Shown here: positions 47,511 to 60,290 of the stretch, piece after piece
How positions within the stretch are numbered: position 1 is the first letter of the stretch
Layout: every line of letters begins with the position of its first letter
Source: Steromphala cineraria
Lineage: Eukaryota; Mollusca; Gastropoda; Trochida; Trochidae
DNA: 64,000 nucleotides
Assembly (NCBI GenBank): GCA_916613615.1
Contig: OU744734.1
Coordinates: forward strand, 34,292,801-34,356,800
Reading direction: 5' to 3'
Program-made: the position numbers and the translations under genes
Notes under the pieces: generated by a model
Told to the model about the DNA's origin: nothing
Databases searched by the model: none
What the model saw: the letters and a program-made list of their open reading frames with translations, nothing else

Positions 47511-50433
47511 AGGACTACCTGTAATAATGATAGTCAGAAAAATACATGTTTACAATATTATCTTGCACTCACCTATCACTATGTGTTTGTGCAATTAGCT
47601 AACATATGATTATGAATAACAAATAAATTGAATTCAACCATCATAACTGTCCCTCGTTCCATTTCAAATGAAGAATATCTGGTATCAATAATGCCATATC
47701 AGCAAATTGAGGTTTACTGTCATGGAAATTATATCTATTAACCCTAAGTTACTTTGTAAATGTTAGTCCTATGAATTCAGAATACCGACCATACACATAA
47801 TATCGACGAACAATGATTATGAAATGATGAATACAATTCCTATAAAGTAAATGTTATCTCAGATTAAATCATGATTGTTCCCATGCCTCTTATGTCTTCT
47901 CATGTAATATGGATGATTTCACCTTATTGTCCTCCTTTTGTATAAATTATACTGACTTAAGACAAAATATTGATGAGCACTAAGCATGTAAGAATAAGTA
48001 TCAGATTTACTGTCACGCGATACATTTTGCCAGATATAATGATTGTATATAATCCAATGGGATCTGTACGAATTCAAGACACTGTTCAAACATTATTTAT
48101 TTATTATTTGATGGCGATTAAGCATCAAAAAGAGATTCACATTCAGATTTAAATTTCCACGAAAACCCACAGGCGATCTGTGCAAAACATCTCAATGAAA
48201 AGCAAGTTTGTTTTTGAAAACACAGGAGTGTTTTAGTCTCGTATCAATAACATACAAATAATTGATAACTTATTGTGCAGATCAGCTACAAATAATTGAC
48301 CTTTACCCAGCAATACTGAAACAGTATTATTTACATTAAAAACACGACCAGACGATGAATAGAAACTTTCATATCACGCATGCCCTTCTCATACATACTT
48401 TTTTCCTATATCTACTCACGTACTTTCTGTTTAATAATGATTAAGTATTATAGAGTATTCGAGAACGTAAACTCCATTTGTATTTGAAAATGAATACTTT
48501 CATACAAAGTGTTTGTGACAAAACATTTGTGACCTTTCAATTTCATATGAACTCTCAATCAACTATAATAATAAGGAGTCTGTAAAAGACTAACTTAAAT
48601 GTCAAAATTGCATAAAACTCATCATATGTATAACAAAATGCCATGAAACAAAAAGCCTTGCAATTAGTGTACCATTCGGATTTAACACATATATTTCAAA
48701 TGTCATTGTCTTCTAAAGGGTTAACGTCGTTTTGGCAAAGGATCATGGGGTAAACTTTTTAATCATCTGTGATTTTTTAAAATCCTACCTACTTACTAGC
48801 CTATGAAACTGCCCTTTTGTGTGTTATCTTTATGATATCTAAGAGGTTTGCGAAAACCAAGTAAATAAGCAAGCTTATATGAACAGTGCCCCTATTAGCA
48901 TTCCAACGACTGAGAAATGTTAAGTATGCGTATGTGGTACCAAGAGCCCAGCGCTCTATCATTCCATCGACAACCTTTGTTTAGTATGTGTTACCAAGTA
49001 ACCGTTGCTACTATCTGCAACAACTGTTCCTTCATTGCTAAAGAAGTCATAATATGCTTTGCAGGTTATATTGTGAACTACTAAAACGCTACTAAAAGTG
49101 TCCCAAGGAAAATCTACCAACCAAATAGGAAGACTGCCTTATACATGTACATAGCTGCATAATGCGATTGAACCATTATATTTTCATCGAATAGGATTTA
49201 TATTTTGAATCCTAAGGGAGTAAAAACTGTTTTGATCCATACCTTCATGGTTCTGATCATGTTCAACCTTTTTTGTCCCTGGCGCCTTGTCATAAATATT
49301 GGAAGTACTTTTGAAAGCATAATTATTCAAAAGGGCATCCGAACATAAAAATGCAACATTGGTTTAAACTCTTCACATATTGATGAAAGCTTTGAGCTAT
49401 ATAATTATGTTCTTTCCCTGTAATGACTGCTCGAAAAAACGTTTTTTTGTTGAAACTCATAATATTTTCAAATTACAAAAACATCAGCAACATAATAATA
49501 TGGTCCGAGTATACACAGTAAAGTTCAGATATTGCAAACTTTGTTTTCTTTCTACAGGATTGTTAGCTTTTATCTTGATTTCCAGCTTGGAAGTGTTATT
49601 TTTCATAAATTTTGACGCGATGTTATGGTGTGAATGTTAGTTATTTTTGTTAGAATAACCTAAACGCTTTCTGTGTAAAGGTCAATTGTTTTGATTAAAC
49701 GTATGTTCTATCCATACGTTATACATTCTACACAAGTTCAAAAGGAGATTAAGCTAGTTAATTAACTGATCACTGTGATGAATTTTCCTCAACACAAAGA
49801 ACGCCTGACTACCTGCGTATGCTTGGTAACGAAACCTGTTTGAAAATATAATGGTTTGTAATTGAAAACTGCGCCTATCCGACACTTCTTGTAACCTGAG
49901 ACATTACTCATTTGTTTCTTAAAATATTTAAATAGGGGATCTTCCTCTTAATTGCAAAATGTGGTATTTAAATGATCGATACTTATATTATATATCAATA
50001 TTCACAACAGAAATATGGTTAATGAAAGCTGTAGATTTTAATCCTTACTAGTCAAGGAGTCATACATATAATTTCAGCTTTCTAAATCTCATGCTTCGGT
50101 TGTTATATGTCTCAAGAGAAGATCGTTTTCAAGTGAGGTTTCATGCAGTTGTAGGTCTTTCACAGAGACAAACTGTTGAGTTGTGAATTGATTTATCTTG
50201 GATGAAATAAACTCTTGGTTACTGGTTATCGGTAGACCAACGAATAGCTGGAATAGAACTTTCCTTGACTTCATATGTGAGAACTGTTTTGATTGAACAA
50301 AAGTTTTCGTAAATTTTGTTACATGCACCCAAGACATATATTACTTGGGGCACTTTGGGCTGTTGTGCAAACAAACAACTGACATTTGCTGTCATCAATC
50401 AAATTAATCCCAACAATTTTATAACAATCCTTA

Positions 50434-51739
50434 AAGGCCGCTTGACACTTAGCCGAATTTGACATAAGATGGAAACACAAATTTGAAAATGTGCAAATTC
50501 GCAAAGGATCGTAAGCAAACCGTTCATAAACGCATCTTTTGGCCGCCTTCAGAGTTTTTCTTGCTTCAGCGGCAACATCGGGGAAGTGAGCAAATTGTTG
50601 ATCACGCCATTTTCTCCATCTCCCCCTTCGCATTGCTATCGAGGTTCCGTCGTGTGAATTCGTAATGTGTTCGTATTGCCTTCGTATATCGATCAGTAGG
50701 ATGATGTCATTCGATTTTATTTGCATGTTAAACTCGCCCATTGAACAGATGATCACACGAAGGTAATACAATGACGACACGGATTCGTAGCTATTGTTGT
50801 ACGAACGGCAAGATGAAGACACGATTACACCAAGAAAATGTATATTCGCATAGATTATCGGAATATTTTTGACATACCAAAAAACGTCGCTGCGCTTCCG
50901 ATTTTGCTGCCAGAGCTATGAAAACTCTACCGACTGTAAGAAGTTTTAAGATGTATTAAAGATAGCCCCGGTAACTTTGCGATTCATTCTCGATGCACAC
51001 GGCACCGGTTAACTAAATTGATTTTTAAAAGTTCATATGATGCCCAGGAAGAATAAAACAAATATCCAGATGATGAATAGTCGTAAGGTGGTTTAAAACA
51101 ATTGAATTGTGCAGCCATGATACTCGTTCCAGCTGACTTCCAGAGGTCACGTGATGTTTACCGGCACCTGGTTAGAGGCATCGTACATGCATCGTAGTCC
51201 CTTTACGACGTCGTGCTGCCACCGTGTTGTCGTCGTGCAGACTTCGTAAAGGCTGAGTTCGAATGCTTTGAATCATTTTCAGTTGTTAACGATTGTTATC
51301 TAGCAAGTCAGTTGAAAATTATATTATAGGTCCATTGCCTGAATATGTTCCAAGAGGCCACATATTAATAGTCTAACAACATTACTGGTTATCTTACGTT
51401 GTGCCACACATCCATTCTTAGACTTGGTGGCATTCCACTGCTAGTTCAACCACATAGCTACCTTTCACGCATGGGCAAAGAACTACCAATTGTTATCAAT
51501 TCCGGGCCAATCGAACTCGACCTGAGCTAAATCTCCTTTACGATCGTGCATCCATTCGCATTGAGTTCGTTTTGTGGTAGTGTGTCATTCTTTCAACGTC
51601 GTGTTGCCTTCTTTCTTTATTAGAAGTGCCTCCGATTATGACTGTCTTTTTCCCATATTCGGGTCAAATCATACGAATTTCAAATTTTCTAATTCGTGTT
51701 TCTTTCGTTGCTCAAAATCGGGACAGTGTGAAGCCACAC
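50434..51739. mobile_element. Harbinger-like element with TTA duplication
   Basis: TTA lies on both sides (50431-50433, 51740-51742). The unit 1 paralog has a single TTA at 40196-40198 in CAATTTTATAACGAATCCTTA. The inverted ends share CTTGACACT / CTTCACACT and further blocks (CCGAATTTGA, GAAACACAAATTTGAAAA), about 60 bp of imperfect terminal repeat. The words TTCGTA and CGTCGT recur inside. A minus frame (50319-50822) overlaps the left half and holds ILLIDIRRQYEHI and RRGRWRKWRDQQF, faintly like the MADF/Myb-like partner protein of Harbinger elements. It runs out past the element end, so it is at best a remnant. Confidence 0.65.
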
Positions 51740-54315
51740 TTAAAGTGTACTTTTCCCGACGTATCTATTGATGATCAGGCCATTTACCACATATGTTTTC
51801 GTCTGTATATATTCAGAAAGTGACACAAGTTAATTACAATTTATTAAATATTATGAATGTAAACATTACTGCCTACCTCATAACTTCAAACGCTACAAAT
51901 TTGATTAATCTAAGGAAATATGTGTATATATGCAATGTCGAAACTCTTACAAAACAAAACATTGCGATTAAATTACATGACACAAATGCTAAACTTATTC
52001 TGTTTCATTTTAGTGTGCTGACTTTATGCTTAAGTGAAACAATTTGGTTTCTTACAAAAGGAAACAGGTATATCACCATCTCTCATCAGTCAACAATTAC
52101 AAGCATTTCCTCAAAAATAGTTAGACCTACCTGCAAGACCACCCTAGTGAAGTCACACGCACAAAACCTAAACCACCAAGACATGACTGCATTACTGTAC
52201 ATTTCCTAGGAACTGCGGATTCAATTGTCAAACTGAACATAGATAAATACTGAAAAGTATGCTTGCAAAATATATATTATAAGCAGCATCAAGATATTAG
52301 CTTTAAACAAAATGGGATGTTTTCAGTTTTCAAGTAAACATTGTCAAAGTTTATCAAACAGTCAAGATAATGCATCATCTACATTAAGTTGATTGAATGT
52401 ATTCAATTTTTATTAAGTGTATATAACTTCTGTCAGGTCACTTGATAAACTTACATTTTGTTATTCATTTCTCCAGCTACTTATGAAAAAGAAGTGACGC
52501 TCAAAAACATTTAACGTAGGGATACAACCGACAATTACCTTGTCATTGATACCGTTACTCCCAAAGGTCGCATAATTGTATTCCTAATATATGACTGTCA
52601 ATAATGATAGTGAAACATACTCGGTTAATAATCTCTAATTATTATCCAAATATATTGAAATGTGTTATTACATAAAATATGATATGTTGCTAGATACGCT
52701 TGTCATGGATTCTGTTATTTCATAGGGTAGAATAATGTAACTTTTATTCCTGATATATGATATTAATGTTACGAAAACACACTCGGTAAATAATATTTAT
52801 TCATTATATGTATTGAAATAAATGTTTACATTAAATACGATATGTTGCACATGTGTTACCATGAACGTTAGCGGTAATTGTATAAGTCGGTTAAGAAAAG
52901 CAAGTGACATCGGAATGTTGGCCTACTTTACCAGTTACTAAATGTTTGCTTCAACACGACAGACAGCTCCCGGGTAGAATGCAAAAAGCGTGCCACACGC
53001 GCAAAGTCATGATCTGACATAGCAGCCGATGCAATGGTGCAATTGTGTCGATTCATCTTTAGTTTTGTTTTATTGTAATTGAACCTTATTTTCTTCCAAT
53101 CATGTATCACACGGATATTTTGTTCCAGGTTTGCTATATTTTCTCGATGTGAAAGTGAATATACCGTGAATTTCATTTTTCCAAAAAAACCTTTAAATGC
53201 ACCACTTTACATTTATGTGAATATAAGTTCATATGCAAGTATATGTAAGGAACTGTTTGAAATATATACGTACAAGTATCACATGTATCAGACAGTATGA
53301 CTCAGACATTACCACAATTAAAAAGCATAAATATTTACATTCAGATTTTGAGTCCTAGTTGAGTTTTGTAGTTTTCATGTCATGCAAGTTTAAAGAATTT
53401 GTTAGAAAACATCGTTTTGATTTTTATGAATACAGTTTATGAATATCTTATAACACTTTAGAAAGTATTCATATAGGTATAAACATCTACATAAATTTTA
53501 TTTGTTTGATTTGTTAAAGTCTCATCTAAATGCTTTACTTAGACTACGTAGAATATTTCATAAATCCAATAAAACTACCATAGTAAATGACCAGGTAATT
53601 TTGATTCGTCTTTATCCGCCTTCAGCAATTACTTGAGAACTTTTCATCAAATATATCACCAATATCTTTCTCAGAAAATCATCAGCATATCTTTTAAAGT
53701 GATATATGTACACAACTTCAATACTTGTTCTCAACAAATGTTTACATAGAAACACGTTAAGTAATGCAAACACAATTATCATTTTATGTCATCACAAATA
53801 AACACGACAGTAAGATACAATCTCAATACACAAGAGCTTAATAGAAACAGCCTACAAACAAAACATAGACACTAAGTGCGAAACTACTAATGTCAACATC
53901 AAACATTTGTGTTTTAGTAATTTAAGGATTTTTTTATTCATAATAGATGCTCTATTTCAAAGTTATATTTTGTTTGTTGTTTAAGAAACAGTTGTCAGTT
54001 ATAAAGATCTTAATTTGTTTTATTTTGTGTTCCAACTTTATATTGACAGTTCTTATTCACATTTACTACAGTAAAACAAATTCTTTGACAAACAGATATT
54101 GTTGCCTTTCCGCATGTCATTAAATAGTTTAATAACGTGCATATTACCGGTCGCATAGCGAACTTCTGAATTTCTAGTTTCAGGGTAGGAAAATAAATTC
54201 GACGGATCGGCAAGGTGATCTTAGTTGTAAATAGGCTTACATTAAAAGCGAACATTCCAAAAAAGGCAGATGTGGGAGTAAACGTTGATTTTGTTTTCGC
54301 CGTTTGATGTTCAAT

Positions 54316-54679
54316 TTAAAGGGGCAGTAGCACGTTTTTTAATAATTTTATATTTTAAATACTTCCCTGATAATAGTAAGTTAATGCTAAATGTATTATT
54401 TTGACAGTGTCAAAAATCTCATTACACTAGCCAATCATCCATAGTCAGAGGACAAAGTATGAAGATTCACATAAAATCCATTGGCGTCCATTTTTTATGA
54501 ACACCTTTAATTCATTTTGTGTAAGAAAAAGGAATCGTGTGTCTAAACTTTACGTTATATAAATGAATTTTTACTGCTCCATTGGGTTTAAATACATTGA
54601 CTTTCAATTAGAACCATTAAGTTTCATTTTCCTGACATCACCTTATATCCCACCTAAAAACGTGCTACTGCCCCTTTAA
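54316..54679 (+). mobile_element. T2/Kolobok-like MITE, complete, shared by both units
   Basis: Paralog of the copy at 47153-47510, at the same place in unit 2, with TTAA at 54316-54319 and 54676-54679. Differences between the two give a direct measure of divergence since duplication. Confidence 0.95.
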
Positions 54680-56277
54680 AGGACTACCTGTAATATTGAT
54701 AGTCAGAAAACTACATGTTTACAATGTTATCTTGCACTCCAATATCATCTATCATTAAGTGTTTTTGCAATTAGCTAACAAATGATTATGAATAACAAGT
54801 AAATTGAATTCAACCATCATAACTGTCCCTCGTTCGCTTTCAAATGAGCAATTTCTGGAATCATGCCATATAAGCAAATTGATGTTTACTGTCATGGAAA
54901 TTATATCTATTAACCGTAATTTACTGTGTAAATGTTAGTCCTATGAATTCAGAATACCGACCAAACACATAATATGGACGAACAATGATTATCAAATGAT
55001 GAATAAAATTCCTATTAAGTAAATGTTATCTCAGATTAAATCATGATTGTTCCCATGCCTCTTATGTCTTCTCATGTAATATGGATAATTTCACCTTATT
55101 GTCCTCCTTTTGCATTAAATATACTGACTTCACACAAAATATTGATAAGCACTAACCATGTAAGAATAAATATCAGATTTACTGTCTCGCGATACATTTG
55201 CCAGACATAATGATTGTATATAATCCTATGGGATCAGTACGAATTCAAGATTTATTATTCACTTCTTGATATCATATCTCACAATGATCTTCTCAGCATG
55301 AGGTTTTTGGAAATTATTTGATGGCGATTAAGCATCAAAAGGAGATTCACAATTAGAATAAAAAGCATTCGTTTTATTGATAACCTCAAAATGCCACGGC
55401 AATAAAGGAATGCTATTCGATGTTACATAACGTTCATATTACTTTCATGTTAATCTTAATGGGGTTTTAAACTAATAATTAAAAACTTCGAGGCACATAT
55501 GGCAATATTTGGTGAGGATGTTGAGATACATGTGATAAAAGAATATAATGAACACTCGAATAAATGAAGAAACATAGATTACTTTAACTATCTAAACATT
55601 ATCTGAAATGAAGCTAAGGCCATGAAAAACCATTAGCGATCTTTGCAAATCATCTTAAAGAAAAACAAGTTTGTCTTTGAAAACGCAGGAGTGTTTTAGT
55701 CTCGTATCAATAACATACAGATAAATTAATTATTTACTTATTGTGCAGATCAGCTACAAAATAATTGATTTTCCAACGATGTCCAAAGCTACTGATGTTC
55801 ATGTCAACAAAATCTTTACACACTGACCAACAATGCTGAAACAGTATTATTTTACATAAAAAACAACAAGACGATGAACATACCATGCATGCCTTTCTCA
55901 TACAACAAGATATTTTTGTCTTATATCTACCGACGTATTTTCTGTTTAATAATGATTAAGTTGCAAAATATTATAAAGTATTCGAGAACGTAAACTCCAA
56001 TTGTAATTGAAATGAATACTTTCATACAAGTGTTTGTGACAAAACATTTGTGACCTTTCAATTTCAAATGAGCTCCTAATCAACAAGAAATAAGGAATCT
56101 GCGAAAGACTAACTTAAATGTCAAAATTGTATAAACCTTGCCATATGTAAACCAAAATGACAATAAACCTAACGCCTTGCTGTAAGTGTACTATTTCCTT
56201 GGATTTAACTCTTTTCCTTAAATGTCATGGTCTTCTGAATGGCTTACTTCGTTATGGCAAAGGATCATGGGGTTAAT

Positions 56278-57443
56278 TTTAACATTTGGCCTTTCGATTG
56301 TATCAAGTATTGATTAAAACAAGAAAAGCCTTTAAAAAGGCATGCTTGGTGCTACATAGGCAGATGAAGGAGATTGTGATTTGTCGAACAATTTGGGTGA
56401 TTAGTAAAATATACAACTAGGTAACAGCACTAATATTAACACGAGTATTAATCAAAGATAATTTCACAAAATAATTTCTATCAACACGAGTTGATGAAAC
56501 TTATGAATATTTTTTACATTCATCAACGATTGTTGGTATATTTCATATCAAAAGACACGAGGGTGATATTCTATTAATCATCCAAATTCACTCTTATTGA
56601 CATCTCAGAGAAAAAATGTAAATCTCTGAACACAACAACACTAGATTTTCAAGACAGTGATGTCATTGCATAGTGAGGCCACTTTGTTTATGATGTTATG
56701 GCATTGTGATGTAGTTACTTGAAATAAAAGCACTGTGTTGACATGTAGTGTTGACAATGACAGGAAATTGTGCAAAACGTACTGCCAAAACAATATCCCC
56801 TTGTCATGATGGTTAATTATTAACAGTAGTATTACAGATAATAAACAAAATACTTTCCGATGACCTGATGGGATTTTAACCTAGGTCCGTTATCCGCTGA
56901 GCTAAGCGGCCTTATAGTAAAAGTATGGAACCAGCGATGTAGGTCATATCCTAAATACAGCACGAGTCAATTTCAGTAGCTCTGATAATAAATACATGTT
57001 TTCAACGTAAACATTAAGTGACATCATTAAGTATGACTTGTAACGTGGTCGTAAATGATCTACGTATTAGTAAACATAAATCTTATTTCGATGTCACCAT
57101 CGTACTTACAGAAACATTACTTTTAATTCGCCAGGCAAGCCCAACGTGAAATTAAAAGGCGTGGGTTATAATAGAAAATATTGTTTCTCTTCTAACATGA
57201 CATTTAAAGCGAAATCATATTCCACAGTTTAATGTGCCAAATATTTTGTATTACCCACATGGTGACGCATTTTTTGCTACAGCTCTATTCATTGGTCTTT
57301 TGATTTGGATACAACACATGTGACTGGCGCGGCTTCCCTTTGAAAATATCAAGAGTAATATAAAGAGAATTCAGAAAAGTTTTAGAAAAATCAAATCATA
57401 ATGCTTGGTTTTCTTAGTTACCGGGTTTCAGTGTCAGCTGTGT
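56278..57443. other. Unit-2-specific insert of about 1.2 kb
   Basis: Unit 1 passes from GGCAAAGGATCATGGGGT directly to AAAATCCTACCTACTTAC (48735-48795). Unit 2 carries 1.2 kb between the same flanks. Inside, 56868-56912 on minus reads TTAGCTCAGCGG followed closely by GGTTAAAATCC, a tRNA-like A-box and B-box pair with the anticodon arm deleted. No terminal repeats or coding sequence were found. Confidence 0.6.
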
Positions 57444-58178
57444 AAAATCCTACTTACTTACTAGCCTATGAAACTGATCTTTTGTGTGTTATCTTAATGA
57501 TATCGAAGAGGTTTGCAAAAACCAAGGAATAGGGTAGTTTTTATCAGCAGTGGCCCCATCAGTATACTAACGAAGGTGAAATGTTAAGTATGTGATACCA
57601 AGAGCCAACCGATTTATCATTCCATCGCCAACCTTTGTTACTATCTGACACAACTGCTTCGTCAGTGCTAAATAAGTCATGTTATGCTTTGCAGGTTATG
57701 ATGTGAACTACAAATAGGTAAGTGTCCAAAGGAAACGCTACAAACCATCCATAACTGACTAATACGATTGAACCATTATATTTTCGTCCAATAGGACTTA
57801 TATTTTGTTTCCTAAGGGAGTAATAAATGTTTTGATCCATGATTCTGATTATGACCTACCTTTTGCTCTCGGCGCCTTGTCATTAATATTTAAAGTATTT
57901 TTGAAAGCATTATTATTCAAAACGGCATCCGAACATAAAAATGCAATATTGGTATTATCTTGTCACAGATTGATGAAAGCTTTGAGTTATATATGTTCTT
58001 TCTCTTGAAGATGGCATAGAATGACTTCCCGTAAAACATTTTTGTTATTACTCATAATATTTACAAATTATAGATATATTTGAAACATAGTTATATTGCC
58101 ATTGTATACAACTTAGAATTTCAGCAATCGCAAACTTCGCTTTGTTTATAAAGGACAGGTTGTTTTATCTTGATATGC

Positions 58179-58268
58179 ATAAAGGGGCAGTAGCACGTTT
58201 TTGGAAAATTTTATATTTGGAATTTGTCACTGGTGATTTTATATCAATGATAAATGTATCATTTTCAT
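58179..58268 (+). mobile_element. T2/Kolobok-like MITE, left part of an interrupted copy
   Basis: ATAA (a mutated TTAA) plus AGGGGCAGTAGCACG starts a MITE that breaks off after AAATGTATCATTTTCATA. It resumes at 59140. Unit 1 has no MITE here. Confidence 0.9.
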
Positions 58269-58272
58269 ACAT

Positions 58273-58441
58273 ATACAGAACGTCATACATGTACGTGTGC
58301 ATTTGGGTCGTTTGTATTGAACGAGTAGATGTCATGGACGCGGAGGAACACCGAGTTCGAAGAACGAGTTGTTTCTCCGCGTCCATGACATCTTCGAGTT
58401 CAATGCAAACGACCCAAATGCACACCCATGACGTTCTGTAT
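58273..58441. repeat. Long near-perfect palindrome, copy 2
   Basis: Same 70-bp-arm palindrome as 31893-32055, with a 6-bp insertion (ATGTAC) in the left arm. Open frames on both strands over 58142-58527 come from this symmetry. Confidence 0.92.
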
Positions 58442-59138
58442 TTATTATATACTCTCTTTTTAACCTTTTTAAAAGTAACTTTGAATTGCTTAAATAATCC
58501 GAGACGTCGCACTGCGCATTGATACATAATGCAAAGAAGGCGATTACCTATGACACGCTCGACTGATGATTTGATACCTCAATTATCTGTTTATTTTTTC
58601 ATTACTTTGCGTAATTAAACGTAAGAGGCAATTTTCTCAAGTGTGAAAACTAAATACAGTGATAAAAGGTTATCCTTAGTTATTATTTATAAAGTTCTGA
58701 ATATGATAAACGTTCAGGATTCCGAGCGATGAGATCCTTTCAAACGACGTCACCATGGAAATGACGTCATAATCGTTGTAGGCTATGACGTCATAAGGGC
58801 CAAGTGTCGCTGGCGATGTTCTCGGAGTTTTGTTTAGGATTCCTTTTTTATAGTGTTTTGCAGTTTCTTTACTAACGATAACACCAGTTTCTCTATATAT
58901 TATTCTTCAATATCATATTTAAAAGAAGGTTTGTTACCAATGCATCGAGATACGTCAAATCCGGTGTTCTAATTAGGAAAATGATTGTTACGAACGGAAA
59001 GTTGCGAGAATTGCCGAAGCTTGAAAAAAGTAGAACCGGCAATCGTACAATACGGAATTTGCCGTGCAATACGGAATTTGAAGACGCATTCCGTATTGCA
59101 CCCTTGTATTACTATACTAAGATTACATGAGTATATAA
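58273..59138. repeat. Composite repeat copy 2, inserted into a MITE
   Basis: Matches 31893-32620 with an extra 110 bp near 58500-58610. It lies exactly between the two halves of one MITE, which fixes its borders to within a few bases (near CATATACAG and GTATATAATA). An ATA repeated at both edges may be the target duplication. Confidence 0.8.
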
Positions 59139-59139
59139 T

Positions 59140-59404
59140 AATGTCCAAAATCTCATAACACAAACTTATCATCCATAGTCAGAGGACAAAGTACATGTAT
59201 AAAAATTAACATAACATTTTGTGTGAACACCTTTAATTCAGTTTGTGTTAGAAATATGAATCGCATGGCTAACATTAACATTCTATATTTGAATTATTAC
59301 TGCTTCATTTAGTTTACTTAAATTGTCTTTCAAGTGGAATCACAAATTTTCATTGTCCTGACATCACCTTTTATCCCCCTTAAAACGTGCTACTTCCCCT
59401 TTAA
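59140..59404 (+). mobile_element. T2/Kolobok-like MITE, right part of an interrupted copy
   Basis: Continues from 58268 with ATGTCCAAAATCTCATAAC. It includes a 20-bp deletion in the GGCGGCCA block and ends CGTGCTACTTCCCCTTTAA. Confidence 0.9.
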
Positions 59405-59699
59405 TGAGACAGTTTGGATTTGGTAGCTTTCATAATTTTGTGCTTACGTTATGTTGTTAAAGGCTAGTTATGTTTGTTTAAAAAACACCCACGCTTTCTG
59501 TTCAATTGTTTTAATCTAATTTAACGTTGGTTCTATCCATAGGGTGGACATTCTACACTAATTCAAATGAAACCAGTCAATTTAGGAGATAAACCTACTG
59601 TGTTTTTTAATTTTCGTGCTCTAACGTAGATTCGATACCTGTTGGTGTCATTCGGAGCCGAACGCGTAAGCGTTAGCGTTTTAAATGTACTTTCTTTTC

Positions 59700-59790
59700 T
59701 ACCGCGTAAAGTCAGTTGTGCTTCGGTCAACACTATGACGTCATAATGTCTTGTGCTTATGACGTCAAAGGTTGACGTCACTGTTGACAT
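59700..59790. promoter_or_regulatory. Cluster of CRE-type TGACGTCA sites
   Basis: TGACGTCA occurs at 59738 and again around 59760 and 59774 within 50 bp, in sequence present in unit 2 but not unit 1. The same octamer occurs at 32264, 32289, 58760 and 58785 inside the composite repeat and at 29382 and 29415. The motif is certain; no promoter function is shown. Confidence 0.4.
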
Positions 59791-60290
59791 CGCTCAAACC
59801 AAAACCGGTTGCGGTAGCTTATTGATCTAAATTCAGCCTTTCGCTTAAAACTAAACTATTTCCTGGATATAATCATGCACGATATTGATGCGAACCCAAC
59901 TCTCATTATATAAAAGTACGGGTAGTACAATAATAAAAGACTTTTAGTTAGTATTCAGACGAAACAACTGCCGAAGCGTACGGTGACTGTATGCATGTCG
60001 ACTCGTTCGTTTCTATGGCAGTGTGTATCAAACCGCGGTGAATCGCCCGTCATAAATATCGTGTTCGAACGTAGGTTCGACCATAGAAATAAACCAATGA
60101 AATTCGAGGATTTTGAAATGTCATGGTAGAATAACCTATTACTGGGATCTCATTACAAACAACGGCTGATTGTCTGCTTATGCTTGGTTACAGAACCTCG
60201 TAAAAGTAAAATGTTTTGAAATTGAAAACTGCGTCTATCCGACACTCCTTGTAACCTTAAACATTACTCATTTGTTTCTCAAGACAGGTA

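Larger units (their letters stand above)
38045..49930. repeat. Tandem duplication, unit 1
   Basis: Collinear with unit 2 (50085-60290). Landmarks in order: GGTTGTTATATG (38102 / 50098), CAACGAATAGCT (38273 / 50238), ACATCGGAATGTTGGCCTAC (41969 / 52907), TTGCCTTTCCGCATGTCATT (45411 / 54103), TTCCAAAAAAGGCAGATG (47093 / 54254), GTCTCGTATCAATAACATAC (48236 / 55699) and CGCCTTGTCAT (49282 / 57883). Unit-specific insertions are listed separately. No intact gene was found; short frames in one unit are broken in the other. Confidence 0.88.
50085..60290. repeat. Tandem duplication, unit 2
   Basis: Second copy of the unit starting at 38045. It carries its own Harbinger-like element (50434-51739), a 1.2-kb insert (56278-57443), a MITE broken by a palindromic repeat (58179-59404) and about 0.6 kb of extra sequence near 59562-60140. 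Homology with unit 1 ends after CTCATTTGTTTCTCAAG. Confidence 0.88.

Noticed and set aside
50089..50337. 82-codon minus frame with a plausible acceptor
   Set aside because: The paralog at 38110-38285 has a 1-bp shift and stops in the same frame. It is at most a pseudogene exon.
51793..52209. 138-codon plus frame
   Set aside because: The collinear region of tandem unit 1 (near 40370-40600) has no matching frame, so it is not conserved as coding.
58142..58527. Open frames of 126 and 120 codons on opposite strands
   Set aside because: Both run through the long palindrome, which makes the two strands nearly the same sequence.
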